DNA of 64,000 bases from Citrus sinensis (GCF_022201045.2 NC_068558.1:48587501-48651500), one strand, 5' to 3'; positions 50,958-63,200 are shown, counted from the first letter of the stretch. Notes: generated from the letters alone by a model not told the origin. Made by a program: numbers and translations.

Positions 50958-51390
50958 ACACCTCTCAAAATTCATCATAAACTCCTTTTTAATTGAAATT
51001 ACCTAAATAACAAAAGTTAAATTAATTCATTTGTTTATTTTGAATTGAAATTTAATTAAATACTTAAATAAATTATTATTTTAACAATTTTTTTACACCA
51101 TTTCATCCCATCCCATTTAAAATTTATATTTTTATTTTAAATTTTAATTAAAATATATTCTTTTGAGAAAATTATAAGAGTTCAGATTTATGGAAATAAA
51201 AATTATATAATAAAAAAAATAATTTAAGATTTTTATGTGTTACATGAATAAAAACTTAAAATAAATACGTTTTTAGGGTAAAATTTTACGGAAACTTAGT
51301 TAATTTTAATATATGAATTTATATTTTAGAAAATAACATTAAAAAAGGTTTGATAAAGATTTTAGAAGGGTGTTTAAAGCTCCACTCCGA
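50958..51390. repeat. Dispersed AT-rich repeat, copy B
   Basis: Second copy of the family at 31845-32245. Its ends show weak inverted similarity: ACACCTCTCAAAATTCATCA at the left against the reverse complement ACACCCTTCTAAAATCTTTA at 51373. That hints at a degenerate terminal-inverted-repeat element. No clear target duplication. Confidence 0.6.
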
Positions 51391-51583
51391 ATTTATTACC
51401 TTTGTTATTTGAATTTTATGATTGTACAAAAACCTGCTGCTATATCATTTAAAAAAAAAAAGGAAAAACAAGTGATGACGATGATAATCGAAGCAAAATC
51501 CACATCGACAAAACTCAAAGCCAAAGTTCCTTATCCTGACCCGATAGGAGTAGGAACTACAGCAGGCAAAGAAACGAAAACTC

Positions 51584-53410
51584 ATGGCGTGTCCTTCGCT
51601 GTTACACTCCTCTGCGTCGTCGTTTCACGGCCGATTCCCCGCTCTCTCATCTTCATCATATGTACGGCCCACATATCCAAACCCTATAAATGTGAATGGG
51701 GTGGTCTCGGTGAAGGCGGCGGCTGGAGGCATTGTGTTGGTGGAGAAATCCGAAGCAGAGAAGACCGGGCGGCTCAAAACCACGTATCTCGAAAAGATTG
51801 TTCCTTTGCTCAGAGAAGAGTTTTCCTATACTAACATTCACCAGGTAACCTGTTTTATCACTTCATTTTTTTTCTGTTTCTAGGCTTTAATTTGATTGTT
51901 TAACTGGTATTTCGTAGACGTTTGGGATATATTTCAGTGTTTACTCAAGCTTAGGTTTACTTCATAAATCAAATATAAAATCAGAACAATAATTTTCCCT
52001 GTATTTTTCATGGTAGTATTTCTGTGGCATTGATTAAATAATTATTTTGTTTTCATGTTTTTTTCTAAAATGTGAATTTACTTATCTTAGAAAGAATTTA
52101 CCATGTGAAACTTGGATAGGTTCCGAAGATTGAGAAGATTGTTGTGAATTGTGGTATTGGAGATGCTGCTCAGAATGCAAAAGGCCTGGAGGCGGCAATG
52201 AATGACTTGGCACTCATTACAGGTCAGAGACCTGTAAAGACGCGAGCAAGGAATTCCATTGCCACCTTCAAGATCAGGGAAGGCGAACCACTTGGAATTG
52301 CTGTCACACTCAGAGGAAATGTGAGCTTATGTCTTTCACTCTATAATGCTTATCTTTTAGCTGCTTTTTAAGTCCTTCACCTTTCTTTTCTGTTTTTGAC
52401 TTACATATTGACTGTTAAATTGTTTTATTCTATTAATATTATCTATGTATGAATTAATAGACGAAACTAAAGCTTCACATTTCCATTGGTTATATGTGGA
52501 ACAGTTATCGTATTATATAGGTTGATTAACAAGTTGTTATTTTAAATGGGGATCCTAGAAGTCTCAGTTGTTTAATTATGATTGTGCTTGCTATGAGTTC
52601 AAATGGAGAAGGGTGTCAAGTATTTGTTATTTCTTTTTGTGTATGCTAGTAATACCTGGATGCTGTAGGCAGTCATAATGCTGCTGAAGTTTCTATTTTG
52701 TATGCTTTTAAAAAAGTAGTGGACCAGTGCTTGTATTGGCTTTTGAGTATGCTGTACTGCAATGTCAGTGGTGCAACGCTTACATTGACAACACCACTGC
52801 ATTGCACAAGTGTTGCTGGTTGCAGACTTGCAGAGGTTAGAAAATATCTTTGATTTGTCTTAACAATGAGTATGGAGTGATACAAGAAGATAGGCAAATA
52901 GAAACTTTTGCTTTAAAAACCTGATGTTTTCTCAAAATCACCCTCTTTTGATGTTGGATGTTTGAAGCATATATTTTGCTTGTCTGATATTATATATTGA
53001 CTTTGTTTCATTCAAATCCTATTCTTGTGTATCTCTTATATCTAATATCGATGTGGATGAAATGACAGATGATGTACTCATTTCTAGACCGTCTTATTAA
53101 TTTGGGGCTTCCTAGAACAAGGGATTTCCAAGGTGTGAATCCCAATAGCTTTGATGGACATGGGAATTACAGCATTGGTGTTAAAGAACAGAGTGTTTTC
53201 CCGGAGATCAGGTATGATGCTCTTGGCAAGCCCAAGGGAATGGATGTTTGCATTACAACAACCGCCAAAACTGATAAAGAAGGCCAGAGACTTTTGGCTC
53301 TCATGGGGATGCCTTTCAGAGAGGGTGGAGGTCCGGCAAATTTAATTCGCAAGAAGAAACTTAAGGCTCATCATTTTGATTCCAAATCAAAGGGAAAGTC
53401 AAGGAGATAA
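51584..53410 (+). CDS. RPL5: Plastid 50S ribosomal protein uL5c (RPL5, nuclear encoded)
   Basis: A nuclear gene for the bacterial-type uL5 of the chloroplast ribosome, which contacts 5S rRNA and the P-site tRNA. Three exons: 51584-51844, 52120-52320 and 53069-53410, all phase 0, 267 residues. Residues 1 to about 48 are Ser/Pro-rich with basic but few acidic residues, as in a stroma transit peptide, followed by the mature part. uL5 signatures are [76 protein letters not shown] and [21 protein letters not shown] short basic extension ([19 protein letters not shown]) extends past the bacterial C-terminus. The neighbour CBE1 is transcribed divergently, as expected if these are the At4g01290 and At4g01310 orthologues. 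Confidence 0.97.
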
Positions 53411-54851
53411 GCATTTTTTCTTCTGAAGAGATGGGGGTATAGTTGTATCTAGTGTAATTGCTTTGTTGTTTGAAACTTATGCTGCCAACAAGGGTGTTAA
53501 ATAGATTCAATTTTTTCCGATTCTGATTAATATGCATTTACAGTTGATGTTCACCTTGCTTGGTAATGTTTCCATGTACTTTGTTCTCTCAAGGCAATGT
53601 CAAAGAACATTATTTTATTTATGTGTCCAATGTAGTTGATGTGTTTCTCAACTTAAAATGACGCTAATGGTTGTCGTTGGATGGCCAACACTCTTCATCA
53701 GTGTAGTACGTTTTTGTGCCTGTACTAAGGTGGACCACACCACCGTTTGGCACCAAATTCTCAGGGTATTATGCTGCTTAGGGCTCGGCAGTATCGGTTC
53801 GATTTTGGCCCGGATCGAACCAAACTAAATACGAACTGAAATTTAAAAATCGAACCAAACCTATATCTACAATTTTCATATGCAATAATTTGATTCCGTA
53901 GTTTTTTCACCTCTACAAATAACCTTTTATAATTTTAAATTATATTAAACCTGCAGTAATTTGATTCTATAAATTTTTTCACGTCTTTATAATTTTTACC
54001 TATATTATTAAATCACACAACACTAGATATGCAAAAATAAAGTCCACAAATCGAGTCAAGTATATACAAATTCCTAAACATCACAGCGTGACAAACAAAC
54101 GAAACTTCAACGCTTCCCCACAATTCCAATATTTTACCCCTACACATGGCTTTCGCCAACAACCAGCAATAAGAGCAACAAATACACCCAAAAAATACAG
54201 CGAAAAAAACAAAAAATCAATGTTATTACATTTAGGTAAAGAAATTGATCTAAAATAAGAAATTGAATTCAACATAGAGAAATAATATTTACAATGTTAT
54301 TACACTTATATAAAGAAATTGAACTAAAGAGAGACAAACAATATTTTAAATGGATATCATTTAATCTAATTAAACTAGATATATAAATATCCAATTTAGA
54401 TTGATTAATTTGCCATCGGTTATCAAATTTTAATATATTGAATAGAATACGTTACAGTTCAGTCCAGTCCGGTCAATTGCAGGCACCACGCACTCCCGAA
54501 GGACAGTTTTGTAAAATTCGGCAGGGATACAGCCTGCCTAACGTAGATCCCAGTCGTGGCATGCAAACGCAATGCTACGACATAATAATAAAAATTATTA
54601 TTTTTTAATTGCGTAAGAGAAATATTTGGTCCAGCGAGGCAGCAAATGCATCTCTCTTTATAATTTATTAATTAAACACGATTATACTCAGTAAGCGCGG
54701 TCTGAAGTTCTGAACCAAGAGTGGCCAGCTTGGCAAGAAGCAAACAAAATATTTGGGGGGCGCTAAACAAGAAAGCGAAAGCAATTAACAAAAGCCAGAT
54801 GAAAGAGAAATGATATGCTTAAGTCAGTTTGCATTGGGGAGAGCACCACCA
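53411..54851. other. Gap between uL5c and the lipid kinase gene
   Basis: About 200 bases of likely 3' untranslated region, then AT-rich DNA. The segment starting near 53778 (TAGGGCTCGGCAGTATCGGT) with GGTTCGAT and ATCGAACC words looks like one end of a hAT-type repeat, but I could not find a matching other end. An ATG at 54810 lies in frame with the kinase and is discussed there. Confidence 0.45.
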
Positions 54852-57800
54852 ATGGCAAAACCCTCGGTTTTCAGAGCTGAACATCCCATGGCTCTTGATC
54901 TTTCTCCCAACCCGATCTCCCACGGTGCCGCCTCCTCTTCTCGCCGTCGCGATCTCGTGTTCGTCGTCAATCCTCGAGGTTTCTCTCTTTCTTTATATTT
55001 TCTCTAGTTTTTATTATTTGGCTTTGATGCGAAAAATGATAAAAATTTACGAATTAGAGTTTGCCCCGTTGAACACACACATACATTCACAGAAAAGTTA
55101 GTTGGTTTCATTAAGTCAGTCCTTTTTCACAGTTACGTAATGGTTATCTAATTCGGCATTTCTGTTGTTTGGTTGAATAAAATTGGAGCAGGTGCTAGTG
55201 GGAGAACGGGTAAGGAATGGAAAAAATTGCTTCCATACCTTAGGTCTCGTCTTAGTGTCGATTGTAATGTGAGTTTTTTTTTAAAATTATTTTTGGAGCT
55301 AATTTCAATGTTTGATTATGTGTTTACTGTCTATGTGAATATATGTGATAATTAGTGAAATATTTGATTCTCCTCTCTTTTCTACTTTCCATTTATCTTT
55401 ATGAGTAATGCAATTTATGTCAATTTAAGCTTTTCTTGCCTGTGATTTTTGAATTATGTTTTCTTGTAGATGTGAATTTTGGGTCCATTTGTTTTGGTGA
55501 TGAATTCTAGTATATGTATTTAGTTTTTAGATGTCTCATGAATATTTAGTTAGATTTGTTGAAGGATTTTATGTCTTATCATGTCCTTTTTATGATTATT
55601 CAGTAATTTGGTTTTAACATCTGCCAATTTTTTTAATACACACAAGCATAAGCTTCAAAATAATTGCAAGGTGCTTTTGTTAAAAGATGTAAAATAAATA
55701 ATAGTAATAATAATTGCAAGATGTCTTAAGTTTAGCTTGGATGTATTTATTTCATATTCCATATGAAACGCAAATTTATGGAAACTTTTATCGTTGGTGG
55801 AACATGTTGATGTCTACATGTTTGTTTCCCCTTGGTGACTGTTGTTATGCATGCTATATCTATAATATATCTGTGTCTATACATCTGTTTGAGGTTTGGG
55901 TTTGTTCGCTAAGTATATATCTTCTAAATTGTTGCCAGATATGTGAATCTTTGACTTCTGGTCCTTCTCACGCGATCGACATAACAAGAGAGGTAATCAT
56001 TAAAGCCATTCAAAATTTACGTGGCATTTATTAAAAGATTGGTCACATTGCCAGTTGTATATATATTATAAATCTGTTACGCAGGCTATAAAGGAGGGTG
56101 CTGATGCTGTAATTGCTGTTGGAGGTGATGGAACTCTTCATGAGGTGCAACTTCCCTCACTTTCTTATTATATTTAGCACAATATTGAATCTGTTTGATT
56201 ATAAATTCATTTCTGACCTTGCAATTTCTTAAAATTCACTTCTGGTCTCATGGTATCATTTTTTTTTTCTGGTCTGCTAACATTAATAACACTATTAGCT
56301 AATGTTAGTCATCACTTTGGTTTATGATAAGCAGGTTGTTAATGGATTTTTCTCGGCTGGAAAACTGGTTACTAACCACAATAGAGAGTCTGCTCATTCA
56401 ACTGCACTTGGTGTAAGTTACCACCATTACATTTATTATCCTAATTGCTTCTTGTGTTTTTATCTTTACTGCAAAATCATGTGAGAAGATTTGTTGATTG
56501 CTTTGCTATGGATTTCTCTAGGATAGATATAACACAGCTGTGCCTTTCTACAGCTTATCCCCTTAGGTACTGGGTCTGATTTTGCCAGGACATTTGGCTG
56601 GTTAGTTCATCCTGCTCCAACCTGGTTTCATTTGGGTGAGCTTTGTTGTGATGCGTAATTAACTTCAGACGATGTAAATTTAATGGACATTTTTGTTTTG
56701 TTAGGAGAAATGATCCTTATGAGGCAGTTGAACGCATAGCCAAAGGTATTTCACTTACCCTTTTTTCCTTTCCGATGTCATCTTTTAGTCAAAACAAGAA
56801 TTGAGAAGCTTGAAGCTGTAAAAGGATTCAAATAACAGTCACCAGATTTGTATTCTTTTTCTTTGTAATATTATATGCACTGTTTTCCAGGGGTACGATC
56901 ATGGGTAGATGTTGGTGTTATTAATGGAGAAACCGGAGAACCTCATTACTTCATAAACGTTGCGGACCTTCATTTGTAAGATTAATTTTGGAATTTTCAA
57001 AATCGAGCCTCAACAAATAGCATGTGCTGATCTCTTTGTTGTGGAAATTCATAGGAGTGCAAAGGCAGGATATTATGCCTCAAGATATAAGAGATTTGGA
57101 AACTTATGCTATGTAATTGGTGCTTTGCAAGCTTTTATGGGCCATCGAAACCAGGACCTTAGAGTCAAGGTTAGTTCATGTTTATACATTTTTGTATGAG
57201 TATTTTGTTTTGCCCTTGAAACAACTATTGACTGTTTTGGACACCCTTCTTATTTTATTTTATTTTTTGTTTATTTTTCACAAGAATACTAGGGCGCGTT
57301 CGGTATTGTTTTTAAATTTGCATTTTCTTAGAACAAAAAAAAGAATGAAAATGGTGTTTTGAAGTTGCTGTATTTTCAATTTAAGTATGCATTTGGTATC
57401 ATTTTGTGTATCCTATATTTTAAAAACAAAAATAATTGCATATTCGCTAGACAAAGTTAAAAATGATAAAATAATGGATAAATTAACAGTTTCGCTACAT
57501 GCAAATTAAATTTGTGTTTACAATTTATATAAAGCTAGTTTATTTTTCAATACACTAACTTACAAAAATAATAATCATAATAATTTTGATATTCAATACT
57601 AACTTTTTTTAAAAAAAATAATTATTCTTTTGTTAATGTGTTTACTGTTCAGCTGATCTTCCTACCTAGTATGCTTGAGAAAGCGAATTGGCGTGGACAG
57701 AACTAGTAGACCTAATAGACTACTTTACAAAGATTCGAAAAGGATTTAAAAGGAGGAAAAGAATTTTATAAACATTAGCTCTAATTCTCCTTTCAACATT

Positions 57801-59044
57801 TTAACATTTGATCAAATAAAAAATTATTACATATGCCATTTCTAAAGAAAATTACATGCTTGCTTACAATGAAGAACCAAATACCCAAGTCTGCAAAGAT
57901 CACTGTAAATCTCTACTGATCTTTGGTGATTATACCAAAAATTAAATTAAATAAAATGTATAAGAACCAGAAATGCATCCCAAAAAAAAAAGCAAGTAAA
58001 GAAAAGAGCTGTGGAGGAAAAATAGAAAAAACAGAGGAAGAAGAAAGAAGAAGAAAGGAAGGAGATTCGGTTCATAAATCATGGAGGGAGATGAGAGTTA
58101 AGAGATGAGGTCAGTGAGATAGATGAGGTGTTGAGTGTTAAAGATGGAGACTATCTATTATTATTTATTATAACCGTGTTTATTATTATAATTTATTTTA
58201 CAATTTGTTTTACAGAACAAGTAAAACATGTATAGGTTGTTTTGTAATTTACCACTGAAAAAGGCAAGCCAGATTCTGTGTTCTACAATTATGTTTTACG
58301 AGCAGGGCTACTGAATGCTTATTTCACTTAAATTTTTAAAAGGAAAATGAGAATGGCCTGTGAAAAAGGGTACTGAACGCCCCCCGTTGTTTTTCTCATT
58401 TGACTCGAAAGTGCTGTAAATGTAGGTTAATGAGGGTGAGTGGGAAGAATATTCTCAAGTGACAGCCCTTTGCATTGGCAATGCAAAATACTTTGGTGGC
58501 GGTATGAAAATTACTCCAAATGCTGATCCTCGCAATGGGTATTTTGAGGTGGAATGGCTGACCCTAGAACTCCTTCCTAACTGATAACCATTTGTCATTT
58601 TGTTTCGGGGATTATTTTGCCGGCGTACTTGAATTTTCTACATATCCTCTTTGCAGGTTGTGATTCTTCAGGACTTTAAGTGGTATGACTTCATTCTGAA
58701 ACTACTTAAGCTGTACAATGGGACACATTTATCAGTGAAAAATGTAACATCAAGAAGGTGGGTTCTCTCTTAACAAATGGAACTGCATCATAAAGTTTTA
58801 TCTTAAGGATTGTTCTTTGTAACTTCTTTTTGTTCATCCTCCGTGTTTTCAACGAATTTATATCGAGGATTGTTGTTGACGGATGATGAACTTAATTTTC
58901 TGTTTGTGTGACAGAGCACATTCTATTGAAGTGGAGGATATTTCAAGTGGGGATAGCATTTATGTACAATCAGATGGCGAACATTTAGGATTCCTTCCTA
59001 GGAAGTTGTGTGTTTTGCCTGCTGCCATTGAGATGATATGCTGA
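54852..59044 (+). CDS. LCBK2: Diacylglycerol/sphingoid long-chain base kinase family protein (LCBK2-like)
   Basis: A lipid kinase of the DAGK catalytic family; the Arabidopsis counterpart At2g46090 is named sphingoid long-chain base kinase 2, which would phosphorylate sphingoid bases. Twelve exons: 54852-54978, 55192-55268, 55939-55992, 56085-56144, 56335-56412, 56554-56600, 56705-56745, 56891-56975, 57055-57169, 58426-58548, 58657-58757 and 58915-59044, 345 residues. Visible motifs are [20 protein letters not shown] (start of the catalytic domain), the ATP-binding [13 protein letters not shown] (GGDGT at 99-103), [10 protein letters not shown], and [20 protein letters not shown] near the C-terminus. 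The start at 54852 has a fine context (CCACCAATGGCA). An in-frame ATG at 54810 would add 14 residues and is a weaker context. Substrate cannot be told from sequence. Intron 9 (1256 bases) carries a transposon. Confidence 0.92.
57292..58385. mobile_element. Possible DNA transposon remnant in intron 9 of the lipid kinase gene
   Basis: The left end GGGCGCGTTCGGTATTG and right end TACTGAACGCCCCCCG are imperfect inverted repeats (GGGCG-TTCGGTA against GGGGCGTTCAGTA). They enclose about 1.1 kb of AT-rich, non-coding DNA. No target duplication is clear. Removing it would leave an intron of about 160 bases, close to its neighbours. Confidence 0.5.
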
Positions 59045-59788
59045 AGTGAGCAGAGTAACACATCTGATTATGTGATATGTGATTGTTGTAACCATTGCTT
59101 GAAAGTGTTGCATCTCACTGTCCAGCCTTCAAGGCTCACTTATTCTGACTTTGGAGACATACTTGGGAACGCAGAATAAGATGAAGTGGCAAAAAATGAG
59201 TAGGGAAGATAGGTTTAGGGAGTTTTCTGGGAGCAGGATCATGTGCAGCTTGAATTTTTTTGTGAAAGGTGAAACTTTTATACTTCCAACTGTGGAATAC
59301 GCAGGGCCCATTTTTTGTAACTTAGTAGTGTTCTAGTCCTGGATTTCCTTCGATTTGACATTCTGTAATCTGCTCCTTTTAGCCTGGTAACCTCTGTTTC
59401 AAACAGAGCGCTCGGTTGTTCTTTACAGAATAGACAGTTTTGTGAAATATCATAACTTATTACTCCAGCAGGGAGTAAACTGTTGTATGTAATTCATTCG
59501 TTTGCATTCAACAGGGCTTTCCAAGAATACAACAAACCTTTCATATTCCCTGACCCTTGTTGTGAATGTTGGTAAAATAAGATGAATTTTCTTTTCTGCA
59601 TGCCCAAGAACCCTTGAGCCGTAGTGCAAAATTATTGAATCACTAAAAAGGAGAGATCAGATGCCGTGAACTTTTGTAGTAAGCAGTACGTAGGTGGGTG
59701 GAAGCAATTTGATAAAATTTATTGAATGAATGCGTGCAAACTACCACATGACATGATCCTCCCTTTTAAGAGTTTCACATTTTTTTGG

Positions 59789-60433
59789 GGTAAAAGCTCG
59801 TTTAGTCCCTATATTTTGAAGTTAGTGTTCGTTTAGTCCTTATATTTTTAAAAATATCTCAAACCATCCCTACCATTAAATTATTGACACTTTTGCCATT
59901 ATCTTTTGTTCATTTTAACTTATTTTTATAATATTGCCCTATTATAATAATTTTTTAGGCATTATTAAAAAGAAAAAATAACCCTATTATAATAATTTTT
60001 TTAGACATTATTAAAAAGAAAAAAATAAATTACCAGTTTAACACCAAAAAATAAAATAAAATAAATATATATATATTAATTTTTGTGGAACACACTCTTG
60101 AGTTAAAATATTAATTTTTCTAAAAAAATTGATAATGTAATTTTTTACGATATTAATTTTTTAGACATACGTGAGCTTCCACAAAAATTAATATATACCT
60201 TTTTTGTTTTTATTTTATTTTTGAGTTTAATTTGATAATTTAATTTTTTATTAATATCCAAAAAAAAAACATTATTGTAAAAATGTAATATTGTAAAAGC
60301 AAGTTAAAAATAATAAAAAATAATGGCATAAATGTCAATATTTAGTAGCAGGGACGTTTTGAGGTGTTTTTAAAAATACAGGGACTAAATGAACATTAAC
60401 CTCATAATATAGGGACTAAACAAGCTTTTACCC
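59789..60433. mobile_element. Mutator-like non-autonomous element with long inverted repeats
   Basis: 645 bases, starting GGTAAAAGCTCGTTTAGTCC and ending with the near reverse complement (GGACTAAACAAGCTTTTACC then C). The arms pair recognisably for about 130 bases or more. The 9-bp direct repeat TTTTTTTGG flanks it at 59780-59788 and 60434-60442. An AAAATATCT word (evening element) occurs at 59851 in the left arm. No coding capacity. Confidence 0.85.
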
Positions 60434-60526
60434 TTTTTTTGGTAATGAGATTTGTTTTCGATTAATTTACAAGTTATTTATTTCCACTTGGTGGTTCCTT
60501 GTCGCATATACATATTTGTTCACAGG

Positions 60527-60695
60527 AGCTGGCTAAGTTGCAGATTCTGTAACATACAGATCCCACTTAGCCAGCTCCTGATTGGTTAGCTAGCTACCAA
60601 ACAAAAACAATTGCATGCTTTTTCTCCATATGCAGGACAGGTGTGGTGCATGCATTGGGTGCGTATGTTACAGAATCTGCAAGGTAGACAGGTCC
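60527..60695. mobile_element. MITE with CAGATTCTGTAA termini, copy 2
   Basis: TTGCAGATTCTGTAACATAC at 60538-60557 is exactly mirrored by GTATGTTACAGAATCTGCAA at 60663-60682. TTGTTCACAGG flanks at 60516-60526 and 60696-60706 as a candidate 11-base (perhaps 9 plus chance) target duplication. A second perfect hairpin CAGGAGCTGGCTAAG/CTTAGCCAGCTCCTG (60523-60537, 60566-60580) overlaps the left end. Same family as 13364-13490. Confidence 0.75.
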
Positions 60696-60956
60696 TTGTT
60701 CACAGGTTATAAACTAGGGGGGAACAAAATAGGATAACACGCGTAAATGGCTCGCAGGAAAAAGGACGTATATGTCGACCACAAAAGATTCGTCCGTCCA
60801 TTGAATATGAGACACGGCATCTTTTTATTGGTAATCAAAGTTGTGGCTGCCGCTTTGCCGTCGTCTGTATAGATAGGTAGATATTTAAATGAAATCGCGG
60901 GAGAAAGTTTTGCCTTTCAACTGGCAACGAACTTCTACTCCAATCAGAATCCGGAA

Positions 60957-63200
60957 ATGGCAACTGTCGTCTCACTCAGTTCAATCTCTCCCAACCTGAA
61001 CATGAACTCTAAAAACTTTACTTCTCAGCCAACTTATAGTCGAAAATTGAGTAGAGTACGATGCAACGTAGAGAATTCATCCACCAAAGGAGAACCTGAA
61101 CCTCGAAATGCTCTTCTTAAGATAGCTTGGTACGGCTCTGAGCTGTTGGGGATTGCTGCTTCCTTTCTGCGTTCACCATCACCATCCGATGTCGAAAATG
61201 ATCTCAAGTTGGCCACTGATGGATCAGGAGCTGCTGAACTTGACCGGGCAACCGTCGTTGAAGCCATCAAAGAGGATTTCGCCAGATCGTATTTTGTCAC
61301 AGGTTTTGTTTGCCAATGCACTAATCAACCTTCGAATTTTACTAAACAGTTTCTTTTAGGTCTGATTTTTGCTTGCGGTCCGTTATAATTAATTACTAAG
61401 AGGATGATCATGGTTGATTGGGGTGTTTCAGACTGGGTTTATATCAAGAGAATTGGCGTGGTTGTATTTATCGTGAAATTTGTTTTCTTATTAGTTTATC
61501 AGTCATTAAATGGAATATTGATTAGTACTGTTGAGGTGATACTTTCTTTTTTATGGTAGAAACTAAAGCTTTCTCAGATCTTTTAAAATGATGACTCGTT
61601 GCTTTTCCCTCCCTTGAACCTGATACAATGACTGATTTTACCGGAATTGATGCCTATGAATTTCTGATTATTGAGTGGGATTCGAAGAATGTGAGGCTTT
61701 TGTACAAATTTCAGAATCTTGTACTTCGAAACCCATATTCCTTGGACCTTGGAAAAGCACATTTTGGTAGCTTTCTTATGATATTAAAGATCGAAACGGC
61801 ATTTCGTCATTAGAAGTTACAATTTTTTTTATATCTAACTATCTGATTCGATTCACTGTACTGAAAGGTCTATTACTCTAGTTCCCACTTTCTGACTTGG
61901 TAATGTGCACATAGTCACCTGCTACAATAACGGTTGCATTTTCTCACCATTATTCCTTGAATATTCACTGAACAAGTTTAATCCCTTTGCCCCTTGGCGA
62001 TAAAACTGTTACCAGACATGTTGTAACTTGTAAGTGGACACAAGATATGCTCAAGGATTGCCATCCTAGAATGATAGATAGACAGTTCAGAGATTAGAAC
62101 GACTGGACGAAAATAGCATCCTTATCTGAACAATCAAAGGAAGATTCTTTGTTTGTGTAATATCTGCACTCCACTCTGAATAAGCATTACCTTCTAACAG
62201 CTGGATTGAATATTCTGAAATGTCAGGGAACATTACACTCGATGCTTATGAAGAGGATTGTGAGTTTGCCGATCCAGCAGGTTCTTTTAAAGGACTTCGC
62301 CGTTTCAAAAGAAATTGTACAAATTTTGGATTGCTTATTGACAAGTCAAATATGAATCTTACAAGGTGGGATGATTTTGAGGTGAGTTTAGGGAATCTAC
62401 ATTAATGCATGGTGATATTATATGTAATTTCACTATTTAGTTCTGTCACACGTACAATTGCATTGCATTCCTACAGAATGGACCTGATGATTTTGTTTGC
62501 GATCAGCTTAATATGATTGAACAAGCTGAGAGAATTTTCTTTTATATAGATGCTGGTCTTATGGAACTGTTGGCACTAAATTGTATTTGGGCACAGGATA
62601 AGGGAATCGGACATTGGCGATTTAATTGTATCATGTCATTTCCCTGGAGACCTATTCTTTCTGGTATGTTCTATGCATTTACATTAACAGATTAAGTTCA
62701 CTCATCCTTTTTGGTACCACTCAATGGATAATGCTAAAACATGGAAAGCATCATTGCTTGAGAATTATGCAAGAAACTTGTAACCTTTGCTTTGACCAAC
62801 ACCAGTTCTGAGAAACATGGGTTTCAGGGTTTGTTTTCTGCTGTGGGTGAAAATTTCTGCATACCTTGCTTTGCTCAAAGAAAACCACAAGAAAAAATCA
62901 ATCAAGATATTGCATGCTATGATAGTATCAACTGCACTTTTCCTTATTTCACCTGACTATTTTAAGCTATATACAGCAACTGGATATACAGAGTATTATT
63001 TCAATGCAGAAACTGGAAGAGTATGCAGGTAACAAGTTAACAGTCAGATACATTCCGTTCTACCGTTTCAACCTGCCCTTTTAGTTAAATGCAAGTCTAT
63101 AAATTTCAGGCATGTGGAGCATTGGAATGTTCCCAAAATGGCATTGTTTAAGCAAATCCTGAGGCCCAGCCGGGTAGGGCGTCGGAAATCAGGGGGTTGA
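60957..63200 (+). CDS. Plastid-targeted NTF2-like (SnoaL-fold) protein, At2g46100-like
   Basis: A small plant protein of the NTF2-like superfamily; molecular function unknown. Five exons: 60957-61302, 62227-62381, 62597-62663, 62977-63028 and 63110-63200, in phase, 236 residues. Residues 1 to about 45 are Ser/Asn/Thr-rich with basic residues and no acids before SRVRCNVEN, typical of a chloroplast transit peptide. The domain follows as helix VEAIKEDFARSYFVTGNIT, the conserved strand YEEDCEFADPAGSFKGLRRF, then DKGIGHWRFNCIMSFPWRPI, TGYTEYYFNAETGRVCRHVE and HWNVPKMALFKQIL. The acid and the WRF/PWRP signature are typical of this plastid subgroup. The stop is followed by a normal untranslated region. 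Its upstream neighbour is the lipid kinase, as with Arabidopsis At2g46090 and At2g46100. Other open frames at 61628-63032 are introns. Confidence 0.93.

Larger units (their letters stand above)
48801..51583. other. Divergent intergenic region between CBE1 and uL5c
   Basis: Contains the CBE1 promoter side, a tRNA-derived SINE head (49893-49956), a short direct repeat ATTTGTGAGGGTTAAAATCT at 50048 and 50081, and copy B of the dispersed AT-rich repeat (50958-51390). The last 190 bases should hold the uL5c promoter. No TATA box stands out. No other gene was seen. Confidence 0.55.
59045..60956. other. Gap between the lipid kinase and NTF2-like genes
   Basis: About 400 bases of likely 3' untranslated sequence, then two small transposons (59789-60433 and 60527-60695). 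The last 250 bases are the NTF2-like promoter and leader; TATTTAAA near 60882 may serve as the TATA element. Overlapping open frames at 59129-59336 on both strands are not convincing. Confidence 0.55.

Noticed and set aside
53778..54480. Complete hAT-type element
   Set aside because: Only the left-hand end looks typical. No matching right end or 8-bp duplication was found.
61628..63032. Several 60-70 codon frames between NTF2-like exons
   Set aside because: They lie in introns or are readthroughs of real exons. Splicing gives a complete family-length protein without them.
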